This document shows, piece by piece, positions 1 to 9,498 of a stretch of 59,116 bases of DNA. Under the pieces are notes generated by a model. It was not told where the DNA came from and did no database searches. It saw only the letters and a list, made by a program, of their open reading frames with translations. Made by a program: the position numbers and the translations under genes. Within the stretch, counting starts at the first letter, position 1, and the number at the start of each line of letters is the position of its first letter. This DNA comes from an uncultured Acidimicrobiaceae bacterium (GTDB lineage: Bacteria; Actinomycetota; Acidimicrobiia; Spongiisociales; UBA5794), in NCBI GenBank assembly GCA_947258985.1, contig CAMYKI010000005.1:1123-60238 (forward strand). The letters run 5' to 3'.

Positions 1-1086
1 AAGAACGTCGTCCAAAGTCAGAACTATGTATCCGAATACGCCCTCCGCGACTATCCCATAACCGACGCCGACATTCTCTCGCGCGGAGAGGATGCATGGA
101 ACGCCGCACTCAACACGGTCAACATCGGCAAGTACAACCTCGGCTGGGCCTCGATCGGGATCAGCACCCATGGGCTCTACGAAGCCATCCACCATGCCGC
201 ACATCGCCGTCTCTACGGAATGACGGTCACCGACTTTCCTCACGTGAAGCAACTATTCACCGACGCTTATGCCCGTCTCGTCGCCATGAAGCTGGTGGCA
301 CTGCGTGCTGCCGACTATCTGCGCTCCGCGACACGCGACGACCGCAGATATCTGCTCTACAACCCAGTGGTGAAGATGAAGGTCACCACCCAGGGCGAGG
401 ACGTCATCGATCACGTCTGGGATGTGATTGCGGCCAAGGGTTTTGAGAAGGACATGTATTTCGAGATGGCGGCCCGCGACATCCGTGCGTTACCCAAACT
501 CGAAGGCACCGTGCACGTCAACATCGCACTTATCGTCAAGTTCATGCAGAACTACTTCTTCAACCCTGCGGACATGCCGGAGGTTGGCAAGCGAGACGAC
601 GCCGCCAACGACTCATTCTTGTTCGACCAGGGACCCACGAAAGGCCTGAGCGGAATCCAGTTCCACGACTACAGGGAGGTCTTCGGTCGTTTCGACCTGC
701 CCAATGTGCATGTCTTCATGGGCCAGGTCGACGCATTCAAGGAAATGCTCTTGGCGGAGACGCCGACTCCGGAGCAACTGAAGGACACCGACTGGCTACT
801 GGCTCTCGGTGAGTTGTTCACGCTTGTCGTGTACTGCCAGTTGATGCTGGAGAATGCGGCGATCTACGGAATCGACGACGACGTGGTCGACCAGATTCTC
901 GATGTCACAGTGCGTGATTTCTCCAGTTTTGCGGTCGAGCTGCACGGCAAGCAAGGCACCACGAAGGATCAGGCCCAGTATTGCCGCAAGATGGTCCGGA
1001 CCCCGTCTCATGACCGAGAGCGCTACCAGCGTGTCTGGCTGGAGCACGTCTACGCCCTGCGGGACACCTACCAGATGGCCGACTAA
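1..1086 (+). CDS. Acyl-CoA dehydrogenase family protein, C-terminal part (5' end outside window)
   Basis: The frame is open from base 1, so the start lies upstream of the window; 361 codons remain. The visible part is the mid and C-terminal helical region of an acyl-CoA dehydrogenase flavoprotein, with segments such as NIGKYNLGWASIGI and LEGTVHVNIALIVKFM near the usual flavin/substrate region. Such enzymes oxidise acyl-CoA at the alpha-beta bond and pass electrons to ETF. The substrate cannot be told. It converges with hutH with only about 10 bases between the stops, so I see no terminator. A role in histidine degradation is not supported by the sequence. Confidence 0.8.
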   Translation, partial: KNVVQSQNYVSEYALRDYPITDADILSRGEDAWNAALNTVNIGKYNLGWASIGISTHGLYEAIHHAAHRRLYGMTVTDFPHVKQLFTDAYARLVAMKLVALRAADYLRSATRDDRRYLLYNPVVKMKVTTQGEDVIDHVWDVIAAKGFEKDMYFEMAARDIRALPKLEGTVHVNIALIVKFMQNYFFNPADMPEVGKRDDAANDSFLFDQGPTKGLSGIQFHDYREVFGRFDLPNVHVFMGQVDAFKEMLLAETPTPEQLKDTDWLLALGELFTLVVYCQLMLENAAIYGIDDDVVDQILDVTVRDFSSFAVELHGKQGTTKDQAQYCRKMVRTPSHDRERYQRVWLEHVYALRDTYQMAD

Positions 1087-1096
1087 GTGCCGGCGG

Positions 1097-2623
1097 CTAA
1101 TCCAGGCTGAATGAGAAGACCCCGGTTCCGACGAGATCGGCAATGCGTTCGATGTCGGGCCCGGGTGGACGGTCGGTCACGAGCGGTGGGCAAACGCTTC
1201 GCACGTGATCGTGCACCCGGGCTGTCCCCGGGGCAGGGTCGAGTTGCCGCTGCTCGACGCCTTGAGCAGCGCACATCAACTCGACGGCGACGACCCGCTC
1301 CGTATTGGTGATGATCTGATCGAGCTTTCGGGCGGCGCCCCATCCCATCGACACGTGATCCTCCTGCAGGCCGGATGTGGGAATGGACTCGACGCTGGCG
1401 GGATGCGCCAGCACCCGATTCTCGGCAACGATCGCCGCCGCCGTGTACTGGGTGATCATGTAGCCACTCTCAACACCCGGCTCGTTTGCCAGGAATGGCG
1501 TGAGACCCCACGACCGGTCTGGGTCGAGGAGCCGGTCGGTGCGCCGCTCCGAGATCGATCCGATCTCGGTGATCGCAATCGAGAGAAAGTCGAGAGCGAA
1601 TGCCAGTGGTTGGCCGTGGAAGTTCCCGGCGGACACAAACTCCCCGGTCTCAGCGAACACGATCGGGTTGTCTACAACCGCACCGAGCTCGCGGGTGAAT
1701 ACCTCGGCTGCATGGCGAATGGTATCTCGAACCGCTCCGTGGACCTGCGGAGCACACCGCAGGCTGTAGGCGTCCTGAACTTTGTGGGCGAAGTTGTCAT
1801 GGTGAGAGGCGTCGATCGCTGATCCCTCGAGAAGAGATGCGATCCGGGCCGCCGATGCCAACTGTCCGGGGTGAGGACGGAGTTCATGGATACGCGGATC
1901 GAACGGTCGGGAGGAGCCCATCAAGGCCTCGACACTCAACGCACAAGCGGCGTCGGCAGCGTCGACCAGATGGCGAGCCCGATGAACGGCAAGGCACCCT
2001 TGGGCAAGCATCCCCTCGGTACCGTTCAACAGGCTGAGGCCTTCTTTGGCCTTCAGGTCCAGCGGCTCCCACCCGAGGCGGTCCAGAGCATCACTTGCCG
2101 GTTCGGTTCCTGTCGCCGTCAGCACGAAGCCTTCGCCGATGATCGGCAACGCTAGATGGGCGAACGGGGCCAGGTCGCCGGACGCCCCTACCGAGCCTTG
2201 AGACGGAACGGCGGGGATAACGTTTGCGCTGATCATGTCGATCAACCGTTTGACGATCTTTGTTCTTACTCCCGAGTGTCCCTGGGCGAGGGTGCGGGCT
2301 CGGCATAGCAACATGGCGCGGACCGTGGCCGTATCGAGAAGCGACCCCACGCCCGCCGCATGGGAGCGGATCAGGTCATACTGCAGATCCCAAGCACGCT
2401 CGGGAGGGATGCGAGTGCCGGAGAGAGCCCCAAAGCCCGTTGTGATCCCATAGACCGTCTCGTCCCTGGCGATGACCTGTTTCACGAGTTCGCGCGCCGG
2501 CGTCATGCGGGCATCCAGATCCGGGCCGACCGCAACCGCGGCGTCGCCGTGAGCCACCGCTACTACCTCGTCGATTGTGAGAGGCGAACCGTCGATCAGG
2601 ACCCGCGTTGCTGAGCCTTCCAT
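1097..2623 (-). CDS. hutH: Histidine ammonia-lyase
   Basis: This 508-residue protein has the length of the family. It carries the MIO prosthetic-group motif ASGDLAP at about residues 147-153 (Ala-Ser-Gly cyclise) and the catalytic loop YGITTGFG at about 58-65. Histidine ammonia-lyase removes ammonia from L-histidine to give urocanate, the first step of histidine catabolism. Its ATG overlaps the TAA of the upstream GntR gene by one base (TAATG), so the two are translationally coupled and the regulator probably controls it. Tyrosine/phenylalanine ammonia-lyase is the alternative, but the FTCD gene across the divergent region favours histidine. hutU and hutI are not in the window. Confidence 0.93.
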   Translation of the reverse strand: MEGSATRVLIDGSPLTIDEVVAVAHGDAAVAVGPDLDARMTPARELVKQVIARDETVYGITTGFGALSGTRIPPERAWDLQYDLIRSHAAGVGSLLDTATVRAMLLCRARTLAQGHSGVRTKIVKRLIDMISANVIPAVPSQGSVGASGDLAPFAHLALPIIGEGFVLTATGTEPASDALDRLGWEPLDLKAKEGLSLLNGTEGMLAQGCLAVHRARHLVDAADAACALSVEALMGSSRPFDPRIHELRPHPGQLASAARIASLLEGSAIDASHHDNFAHKVQDAYSLRCAPQVHGAVRDTIRHAAEVFTRELGAVVDNPIVFAETGEFVSAGNFHGQPLAFALDFLSIAITEIGSISERRTDRLLDPDRSWGLTPFLANEPGVESGYMITQYTAAAIVAENRVLAHPASVESIPTSGLQEDHVSMGWGAARKLDQIITNTERVVAVELMCAAQGVEQRQLDPAPGTARVHDHVRSVCPPLVTDRPPGPDIERIADLVGTGVFSFSLD

Positions 2624-3327
2624 TACGCCTCCCCGCCGTTGCTCGCCGGCGGCGGGTTGAGGACGACCCGGTCGGCCGTGCCCCCAGCGCTGGTCAACGA
2701 CTCGAGTATCGCCTCAAACATGCGCATCCGGCCGATCTCGACCTGGTGTTCCGCGATCTCCCGAGCCTGGTGGTGGTTCCCCTTCAGCAGGGCATCGAGC
2801 AACTCACGATGTTCGCCCGCCTGGTGGGACACATTGCCCGAAATGTCGAGACCCATATAGAGGAGACGTTGCATCTCGTCCATCAGCCCGCTGAGGACCG
2901 AGGCAAGGCGGGCGTTCCCCGATGCCTCGGCCAGCACCTCGTGAAAACGCAGAACGCTTTGCGCCCGTTCCTGATACGAGGACTGGGGGTCGTCTTCGAC
3001 GAGGTTCCGCATCTGCTGCAGCTGGTCCGGGGTGGCATTGCTCGCCGCCAGCTCGGCGGCGGCCGGTTCGACCACCTGGCGGAGTTGATAGATCTCCTGA
3101 ACATCGGCCAGAGTGATTTCTGTGACCCGGTAGCCGTGGCGGGGTCGGACTTCGACAAACCCTTCGTGCATCAACATCCCGAGAGCGCGCTTCACCGGGG
3201 TATTGCTCATGTCCAGGACGGTGGCGATTTCGCCTTCGACGATTCTCGATCCGGGAGCCATGCGACAGCTGAGAATCTCAGCGCGGAGATACTCATAGGC
3301 CCGGTCGGTTGCGCTGTGTGGAGGCAT
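2623..3327 (-). CDS. GntR-family (FCD) transcriptional regulator of the hut region
   Basis: An N-terminal winged helix-turn-helix (about residues 5-70, with PGSRIVEGEIA and SNTPVKRAL) is followed by an all-helical FCD ligand-binding domain containing His residues that in this family often coordinate a metal. The ATG at 3327 is chosen because GGGGAG lies 8 bases upstream; an in-frame start at 3369 adds 14 residues without family character. It is the first gene of the hutH operon and faces the divergent CDF/ABC operon, so it probably controls both from the shared intergenic region. The inducer (histidine, urocanate or a metal complex) is not known. Confidence 0.85.
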   Translation of the reverse strand: MPPHSATDRAYEYLRAEILSCRMAPGSRIVEGEIATVLDMSNTPVKRALGMLMHEGFVEVRPRHGYRVTEITLADVQEIYQLRQVVEPAAAELAASNATPDQLQQMRNLVEDDPQSSYQERAQSVLRFHEVLAEASGNARLASVLSGLMDEMQRLLYMGLDISGNVSHQAGEHRELLDALLKGNHHQAREIAEHQVEIGRMRMFEAILESLTSAGGTADRVVLNPPPASNGGEA

Positions 3328-3461
3328 CGGTTGATCTCCCCGTCTATCTATCGACAAACACCAGGTCATCCACTGTGAAATCTTGATAGTATGGTACTGA
3401 AACCTTTCAACTATTCAGCGAGAATTTCAATAGCGTCTATGTTCGACGAAGGGTAGCTCCC
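3328..3461. promoter_or_regulatory. Divergent promoter region between GntR/hutH and the CDF/ABC operon
   Basis: This short AT-richer gap separates two divergent operons. Related segments TTTCAACTATT and TTTCAATAGCG (about 3404-3437) face each other around an AT-rich stretch, and TTGAAA hexamers are present on the minus strand. These are plausible promoter or GntR-binding elements, but no site can be assigned with certainty. Confidence 0.4.
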
Positions 3462-4514
3462 TTGCTCCATCAGAAACCACCAGGCGAAACGGAAGCACCC
3501 GCCGCGGATCACCCCCACGATCATGATCACATTCACGAGGATGACCACGATCATGATCATGGCACGGGATTCCGTGCCGCCATCCGTGAGTTGATCCGGC
3601 CGCACAGCCACGATGCCGCAGACTCAATAGACACGGCGGTCGAGGCATCGAAGAAGGGCATCCGTGCCGTCAAGATCTCTCTTGTCGCACTCATGGTCAC
3701 GGCCGTTGCCCAGGTGGTGATCGTCGCTCTTACCGGCTCGGTCGCATTACTCGCCGACACCATCCACAACTTCTCCGACGCACTCACCTCGATACCCCTC
3801 TGGATCGCCTTCCTCCTGGGACGCCGCGCCGCTACCAAGACCTACACGTACGGCTACCGGCGAGCCGAGGACCTGTCGGGGCTGTTCATCATCGCAATGA
3901 TCGCGTTCTCCGCGCTGCTTGCAGGCTGGGAGTCGATCCGCCGGTTGGTCGACCCGCAAGACGTCGAGAACCTCTGGCTGGTGGCGGTCGCCGGTGTCGT
4001 GGGTTTTGCGGGCAATGAGCTGGTTGCGGTCTATCGGATCCGGGTCGGTCGTGAGATCGGCTCCGCAGCCCTTGTGGCCGATGGTCAACACGCCCGTACC
4101 GACGGCTTGACCTCGCTTGCCGTTGTTCTCGGGGCCCTCGGCGTGGCAATGGGATTCCCGGCCGCCGACCCGATCATCGGGTTGATCATCACTGTGGCGA
4201 TCCTGTTCGTGCTCCGGGACGCATCGAAGAAGGTCTTCCGGCGCCTGATGGATGGTGTCGAGCCCGAAACCGTCGACCTCATCGAGGTCACGAGCCGCAG
4301 CGTGGACGGGGTGGTCTCGGTAGATGACGTTCGCGTCAGATGGATCGGTCACCGCCTCGATGCCAATATGCGCATAACCGTGAACGAGCGCCTTTCCATG
4401 CCGGAGGGACACGCGGTAGCGTCACGGGTGCATGACACCATCATGACGACGGTCCCCAAACTCGACTCCGTCCTTGTTGCCATCGAGCCGGCCGAAGCGG
4501 GGAGCCACAACTGA
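3462..4514 (+). CDS. Cation diffusion facilitator (CDF) metal efflux transporter with His-rich N terminus
   Basis: The protein has 350 residues. A His/Asp-rich tail (about residues 17-33, a likely metal-binding arm) is followed by about six membrane segments and a cytosolic C-terminal domain. The paired metal-site motifs of the family are visible: HNFSD (about 102-106) and the HARTD motif in the later membrane helix. CDF proteins export divalent metals (Zn, Mn, Co, Ni, Fe) by proton antiport; the substrate cannot be read here. The start is TTG with only a weak ribosome site (GAAGGG). The gene ends 26 bases before the ABC ATPase gene, so it likely belongs to the same operon. Confidence 0.88.
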   Translation: MLHQKPPGETEAPAADHPHDHDHIHEDDHDHDHGTGFRAAIRELIRPHSHDAADSIDTAVEASKKGIRAVKISLVALMVTAVAQVVIVALTGSVALLADTIHNFSDALTSIPLWIAFLLGRRAATKTYTYGYRRAEDLSGLFIIAMIAFSALLAGWESIRRLVDPQDVENLWLVAVAGVVGFAGNELVAVYRIRVGREIGSAALVADGQHARTDGLTSLAVVLGALGVAMGFPAADPIIGLIITVAILFVLRDASKKVFRRLMDGVEPETVDLIEVTSRSVDGVVSVDDVRVRWIGHRLDANMRITVNERLSMPEGHAVASRVHDTIMTTVPKLDSVLVAIEPAEAGSHN

Positions 4515-4540
4515 GTACGACCTAGAAGGATCGAGAATCC

Positions 4541-6700
4541 GTGACAGCAGGTGCCGCATCGCCGGCCGACACAGCCGGTCTCCCAGACTCTCAGGCCGGG
4601 GTGCTCCTCGCTGTGGAAGATCTGGCGGTTCGATTCGAGACACCAACCCGGACGGTGCACGCCGTCAACGGTGTGTCGCTGGAGGTTCGTCCCGGCGAGG
4701 TGTACGCCCTCGTTGGTGAGTCCGGGTCGGGCAAGAGCGTCTCGATGCTCAGTGTCATGGGACTCGTACAGATTCCACCGGCCGTCGTCAGCGGGTCTAT
4801 CCGATTTGAAGATCGTGAACTGCTGGGCATGTCACGTCGCGAGATGAATGAGATCCGCGGGCGCGACATCGGCATGGTGTTCCAGGATCCGATGTCGTCG
4901 CTCAATCCGGTTCACCCTGTGGGAAGACAGATAGCCGAGTCCGTCAGACTTCACACAGGCGCTTCGCGAAAGGAAGCTCTCGATCGAGCCATCGACCTTC
5001 TGGATCGTGTTGGCATCCCCAACGCCAAGCGGAGGGTGAAGGACTATCCGCACGAGTTCTCCGGCGGTATGAGACAGCGCGTCATGATCGCCATTGCCCT
5101 CGCCTGCAATCCCCGCCTCCTCATCGCGGATGAGCCCACCACTGCTCTCGACGTGACGGTGCAACGGCAGATAGTCGCCCTCGTCAAAGAGCTTCAGGAT
5201 GAACTGGGTATGTCGGTCGTCTGGATCACTCACGATCTCGGTGTGGTTGCCGAAATCGCCGACCGGGTTGCCGTCATGTACGGCGGCAGGATCCTCGAGA
5301 AGGGGGAGTCGCGCGACCTCTACGGCGATGCTCGCCATCCATACACTTCAGGCCTTCTGCACTCAATTCCACGCACCGACACCGCTCTCACCGAGTGGTT
5401 GCCGGAAATCCCGGGAACTCCGCGACCCATCACCGAGCAGCTTTCCGATTGCCCGTTTGTATCCCGGTGTCCGCTCGGTGATGCGAGTTGTACCGGTGCC
5501 CTTCCTGAACTCACCCGAATCGGCAACCCGGGGCACTTTTCTGCGTGCGTACACCACGATGCGACTGTGGACACCGACGAGTTGTGGCCGAGCGTCGAGC
5601 ACGGCGTCGGTGACGACCCGGAGTTGCCGGACCACCCGACGATTACGATCGAGGACCTCAAGGTTCACTTCCCGGTCCACCGGGGCGGAAGGCGTAACCG
5701 GAAGACGACCGTTCGCGCAGTCGACGGGGTCACTCTCGATGTCTACGCGGGACGAACGCTCGGCGTGGTTGGGGAAAGCGGTTGTGGGAAGAGCACGCTG
5801 GGGCTAACCCTGGTCGGCCTCAACGAGATAACCGAGGGTTCGGTTGATGTTGACGGTCAGCCGCTGGACACGAGTTCCGGCAAACACCGCAGGACCATCC
5901 AGATGATCTTCCAAGATCCATTCTCTTCAATGAATCCCGGGATGCGGGTTGGCGACATCATCGCCGAGCCGCTGCGCATTCATAAGATCGGTTCGAGTCA
6001 AGACCGTGCCGCCAAGGCGGTCGCTTTGCTCGAACGCGTCGGTCTCTCGGCCGACGATGCGCAGCGACATCCACATGAATTCAGCGGAGGGCAGCGGCAG
6101 CGCATCGCAATCGCCCGGGCGCTGGCCGCTGACCCCGAAGTCATCGTATGCGACGAGCCGGTATCGGCACTCGATGTGTCCGTTCAGGCGCAAATCGTGA
6201 ACCTGCTTCGGGAGACACAGCTCGAGACAGGTGTCGCGTTGATCTTCATCGCACATGATCTTGCGGTCGTTCGACACGTCTCTCACGAGATCGCGGTCAT
6301 GTACCTTGGCCAGGTAGTCGAGAAGGCAAGCCGGGATGTCATATACGACGACCCGCTCCATCCCTACACCAAGGCACTACTGGCGGCCGTTCCGGTCCCG
6401 GATCCGGAATTGGGCGTCGATCTGAAGCCGTCGTTGGAAGGCGACCTTCCCGACCCCGCCGATCCGCCGCCGGGATGCCGATTCCATACGAGATGCCCCG
6501 TTGCGGTCAAAGGTCTTTGTGACAAGACCGAGCCGCAGCTGGCAGAGATCGGGGCGGGAAGATGGGTCTCTTGTCATCTTGTTGATAGTCCCCTCGATGT
6601 CCAACCCGCGCCCGACCTCAACCGAAGCAGAGACGTCCCGACCGAGTCATTTCGCAATGGTGACCAGTCGCATACCAATATCGACATAGACCGAGACTAA
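4541..6700 (+). CDS. Peptide/nickel-type ABC transporter, fused double ATPase (DppD-DppF-like)
   Basis: Two complete ABC ATPase domains are joined in one 719-residue chain. The first has Walker A GESGSGKS (about 59-66), signature FSGGMRQR and Walker B LLIADEP; the second has GESGCGKST (about 411-419), FSGGQRQR and VIVCDEP. Each is followed by the Cys-containing oligopeptide/dipeptide C-terminal extension ([16 protein letters not shown]). It should power the importer formed with the next three genes. The GTG start is supported by AGAAGGA 10 bases upstream. In many bacteria these are two genes; the fusion is also common in actinobacteria and alphaproteobacteria. Confidence 0.93.
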   Translation: MTAGAASPADTAGLPDSQAGVLLAVEDLAVRFETPTRTVHAVNGVSLEVRPGEVYALVGESGSGKSVSMLSVMGLVQIPPAVVSGSIRFEDRELLGMSRREMNEIRGRDIGMVFQDPMSSLNPVHPVGRQIAESVRLHTGASRKEALDRAIDLLDRVGIPNAKRRVKDYPHEFSGGMRQRVMIAIALACNPRLLIADEPTTALDVTVQRQIVALVKELQDELGMSVVWITHDLGVVAEIADRVAVMYGGRILEKGESRDLYGDARHPYTSGLLHSIPRTDTALTEWLPEIPGTPRPITEQLSDCPFVSRCPLGDASCTGALPELTRIGNPGHFSACVHHDATVDTDELWPSVEHGVGDDPELPDHPTITIEDLKVHFPVHRGGRRNRKTTVRAVDGVTLDVYAGRTLGVVGESGCGKSTLGLTLVGLNEITEGSVDVDGQPLDTSSGKHRRTIQMIFQDPFSSMNPGMRVGDIIAEPLRIHKIGSSQDRAAKAVALLERVGLSADDAQRHPHEFSGGQRQRIAIARALAADPEVIVCDEPVSALDVSVQAQIVNLLRETQLETGVALIFIAHDLAVVRHVSHEIAVMYLGQVVEKASRDVIYDDPLHPYTKALLAAVPVPDPELGVDLKPSLEGDLPDPADPPPGCRFHTRCPVAVKGLCDKTEPQLAEIGAGRWVSCHLVDSPLDVQPAPDLNRSRDVPTESFRNGDQSHTNIDIDRD

Positions 6701-6735
6701 AACGCAACTACAGAGACCATCGACAGGAGCCCCCA

Positions 6736-8460
6736 ATGACAAAACGACTGACTCTTCCGATTCTGCTGCTGTGCCTGGCGATGCTCGCCGCGGCGTGCTC
6801 GGACTCAGACTCGGATCCAACAACGACCGCCGGCGGTGATACCGCTACGACACAAGCCGAGGGCGATACCGCAACCACCGCAGGCGGTGGTGACGAAACG
6901 ACAACGACCCAGGCCGAGACCAGCGAACCCGTGTCCGTGCGTGCGGCGATAACGGGGGATGAGGACACCCTCAACCCGTACACCTACGTGAGCGGATTCC
7001 CCGGATGGAACCTGCTGATGATGCAGTACGACTCTCTTATGCAGCTCGACGCTGCGGGCGAACCGCAACCCTGGCTCGCCGAGTCGGTATCCGCCAACGA
7101 TGATCTCACGGAGTACACCGTGTCGCTCGTAGATGGGGTGAAGTGGCATGACGGCACCGATCTCACGATCGCCGATGCCGAGTTCACCTTCAACTACTTC
7201 ATCGAAAGTGCAACGGGACGGTTCTCCCGCGACCTACGCGGTGTGGATTCGGTCACGGTCAACGAAGCGGGCGAGCTCGTGTTTGCCCTCGCCGCTCCGA
7301 ATCCAGCTTTCGATCTGGTTGCCCTTGCCGATATCCCAATTCTGCCAATGCACGTTTGGGAAAGCATCGAGAACCCGGGTGAGGCGACATTCGACATTTC
7401 GACGAATGTTGGCTCCGGCCCCTTCAAGATGACCGCCTACGAGCAGGATCAGTTCTATCGCTTCGAAGCCCACTCCGACTACTTCCGGGGTGCACCCAGC
7501 GTTGATGAGCTCGTGGTGGTGATCTTCGCCGACGATGCCGGAGCCCTCGCCGCGATCCGCTCTGGTGAGGTAGATGTTGGTTTCGACCGCATCAGCCCGG
7601 AGCAGATCGAGCTCCTCGATGCGCAAGACCCGCTCGACATTGCCCAGGGACCAGAGTTCACGACTCAGATGATCAACATCGACGTCAGCAAGCGACCGTT
7701 CGACGATCTTGCGGTCCGGCAAGCAGTTCAGCTGGCGATAGACGGTCAGGACATCGTCGACACGGTCTATCTCGGATCGGCGACAGTCGGTAGCCCCGGG
7801 TGGGTTCACCCCGGCAAGACCGTATACAACCCGGCGGTCGTGCCGATGCACGACGTCGCTGCGGCCAACGCGCTGCTCGATGACGCCGGCTATGCAGACT
7901 CCGATGGCGACGGTATCCGCGAGTTCGACGGAAACCCGATGGCGTTTGAGTACATAACCAACTCGAGCGACTCGTTGCGCCTTCGTATTGCCGAGCTTAC
8001 GGCGGAGATGCTCGCGGCGATTGGCATCCAGGCGACGGTTGTCTCCGTTGAGACGGCTACCTGGGAGGAAGCGGTTTGGCCCGGCTTCGACATTGCCAAC
8101 GGTCGCAACTACGAAATGGCGACCTGGGGATGGTCCGCACCGATCCAGGCGAACACGATTCGCATCGCCGAACTGGTCAACAGTGACCCCGGAATCGGGT
8201 TCCTGAACCTCACCGGTTTCGCCAACGACGAGGCCGATGCAATCTCGGCGGCGTTGCAGGTCGAGGCCGATCCGGCGGTAGCCGCCGAGATGATCAGCGA
8301 GCTCCAGGTGCTGATCGCCGAGCAGGTGCCCTTCATCATGCTGGCCTATCCAGATGGCGCCTACGTGTACAACTCCGAGGTGTACGCCGATTGGGAGTTC
8401 ATCGCAGGTCAGGGCATCGTGAGCAAGGTCTCGCTGCTTCCGCCGAGTGCACGCCCGTAA
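6736..8460 (+). CDS. ABC transporter substrate-binding lipoprotein (SBP family 5, peptide/nickel class)
   Basis: The 574-residue precursor has a type II signal peptide with lipobox LAAAC (Cys about 21) and a Thr/Gly-rich linker. The mature domain is a family 5 solute-binding protein (DTLNPYTYVSGFPG near the start, GVKWHDG, the family signature region). Family members bind di/oligopeptides, nickel-histidine complexes, opines or glycosides. The hut context suggests a histidine-derived ligand, which is an inference. A good ribosome site (CAGGAG) precedes the ATG. A strong stem-loop follows the stop codon. Confidence 0.9.
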   Translation: MTKRLTLPILLLCLAMLAAACSDSDSDPTTTAGGDTATTQAEGDTATTAGGGDETTTTQAETSEPVSVRAAITGDEDTLNPYTYVSGFPGWNLLMMQYDSLMQLDAAGEPQPWLAESVSANDDLTEYTVSLVDGVKWHDGTDLTIADAEFTFNYFIESATGRFSRDLRGVDSVTVNEAGELVFALAAPNPAFDLVALADIPILPMHVWESIENPGEATFDISTNVGSGPFKMTAYEQDQFYRFEAHSDYFRGAPSVDELVVVIFADDAGALAAIRSGEVDVGFDRISPEQIELLDAQDPLDIAQGPEFTTQMINIDVSKRPFDDLAVRQAVQLAIDGQDIVDTVYLGSATVGSPGWVHPGKTVYNPAVVPMHDVAAANALLDDAGYADSDGDGIREFDGNPMAFEYITNSSDSLRLRIAELTAEMLAAIGIQATVVSVETATWEEAVWPGFDIANGRNYEMATWGWSAPIQANTIRIAELVNSDPGIGFLNLTGFANDEADAISAALQVEADPAVAAEMISELQVLIAEQVPFIMLAYPDGAYVYNSEVYADWEFIAGQGIVSKVSLLPPSARP

Positions 8461-8472
8461 ACGTAGAAACCA

Positions 8473-8509
8473 GGTCGGTGGGGAGGCGCATGCCGCCTCC
8501 CCACCGACC
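8473..8509 (+). terminator. Strong stem-loop after the binding-protein gene (attenuator or mRNA stabiliser)
   Basis: A perfect 16-bp stem (left arm GGTCGGTGGGGAGGCG) with a 5-nt loop CATGC lies 12 bases after the SBP stop codon and about 18 bases before the permease start. No T tract follows, so read-through is expected. This position matches the well-known hairpins that raise binding-protein mRNA relative to permease mRNA. Confidence 0.8.
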
Positions 8510-8526
8510 CCGAAGCAGGACACCGC

Positions 8527-9498
8527 ATGCTGAGACGAGGCCTCCGGAACGTGAACCGGTATCTACTCGTGTTTGCGATTGCGGTAAGCCTGAACTTCTT
8601 CCTTCCCCGGCTCATGCCGGGGAATCCGCTGGCGCTCATTGCCGGTGTCGACGTGGGTTTGATGACCCCGGCCGAACGGGCGGAATTGATGGAGCAAGTC
8701 GGGCTGAATGAACCGCTGCTGGCTCAGTTTTTCGACTACTGGAAGTCCGTACTGACGTTCGACCTCGGCTACTCGTACCGATCGGGCCGGTCCATCGCAG
8801 AAATGATCGGGGAACGGCTGCCGTGGACTCTGCTCATCACTGTCGGATCGCTCATGATCGCTTCGGTCGTCGGCATCATCCTCGGCGGGTTCTCGGCGTG
8901 GCGACGAGGCAAGAAGACAGATCTCTCCCTGCTCACGAGCATGATCTCTCTGCAGTCGCTCCCGTCGTTCTGGTTGGGCATGCTCTTGATTTCCATCTTT
9001 GCCGTCCAGCTCGGGTGGCTGCCGTCATTTGGGGCTGAAACTCCCGCATCGGGCTATGTCGGCTGGGAGCGCGTCAGAGACATTCTCGAGCACGCCATCC
9101 TGCCCATCATCACGCTGACGATCCTCTCGATACCGGGGGCGTATCTAACGATGAGATATGCGATGCTCGAGGTGCTGGGATCCGACTTCATTCGAACCGC
9201 ACGGTCAAAAGGCGCCTCGGAGCGTCGCGTCCTTTTTGGTCATGTTGCGAGGAACGCCATTGCCCCCGTTGTCACGTTCCTCGCCATCCGCTTCGCTTTC
9301 GCATTCGGTGGGTCGGTCATCATCGAGACCGTGTTCTCCTACCCCGGTCTGGGGCGCCTCATCTTCGAGTCCGTCTCGGGTAGGGACTACCCGGTCATGC
9401 AGGCCGCGTTCCTGGTATTCACCGTGGCGGTCCTCGTTGCCAACCTCTTCGCGGACATGATGTATCCGATTCTCGATCCGAGGATGCGTGTGCGATGA
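8527..9498 (+). CDS. ABC transporter permease, DppB/NikB-like
   Basis: The 323-residue inner-membrane protein has an N-terminal anchor and about six transmembrane segments. The family loop that docks on the ATPase is visible at about residues 215-240 (FIRTARSKGASERRVLFGH). The N-terminal signature FFLPRLMPGNP is typical of DppB-type permeases. It pairs with the next gene, overlapping it by 4 bases (ATGA), to form the importer channel. The substrate is set by the upstream binding protein. Confidence 0.9.
   Translation: MLRRGLRNVNRYLLVFAIAVSLNFFLPRLMPGNPLALIAGVDVGLMTPAERAELMEQVGLNEPLLAQFFDYWKSVLTFDLGYSYRSGRSIAEMIGERLPWTLLITVGSLMIASVVGIILGGFSAWRRGKKTDLSLLTSMISLQSLPSFWLGMLLISIFAVQLGWLPSFGAETPASGYVGWERVRDILEHAILPIITLTILSIPGAYLTMRYAMLEVLGSDFIRTARSKGASERRVLFGHVARNAIAPVVTFLAIRFAFAFGGSVIIETVFSYPGLGRLIFESVSGRDYPVMQAAFLVFTVAVLVANLFADMMYPILDPRMRVR

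Noticed and set aside
3747-4412. A 221-codon minus-strand frame opposite the CDF gene
   Set aside because: The plus-strand CDF protein has full family motifs; the antisense frame has none.
4541-6700. The double ATPase considered as an assembly fusion of two genes
   Set aside because: The frame is continuous through a normal inter-domain linker and such DppD-DppF fusions are known.
7234-8523. A 429-codon open frame on the minus strand opposite the peptide-binding protein gene
   Set aside because: It is the mirror of a GC-rich coding frame, with no ribosome site and no recognisable domain.
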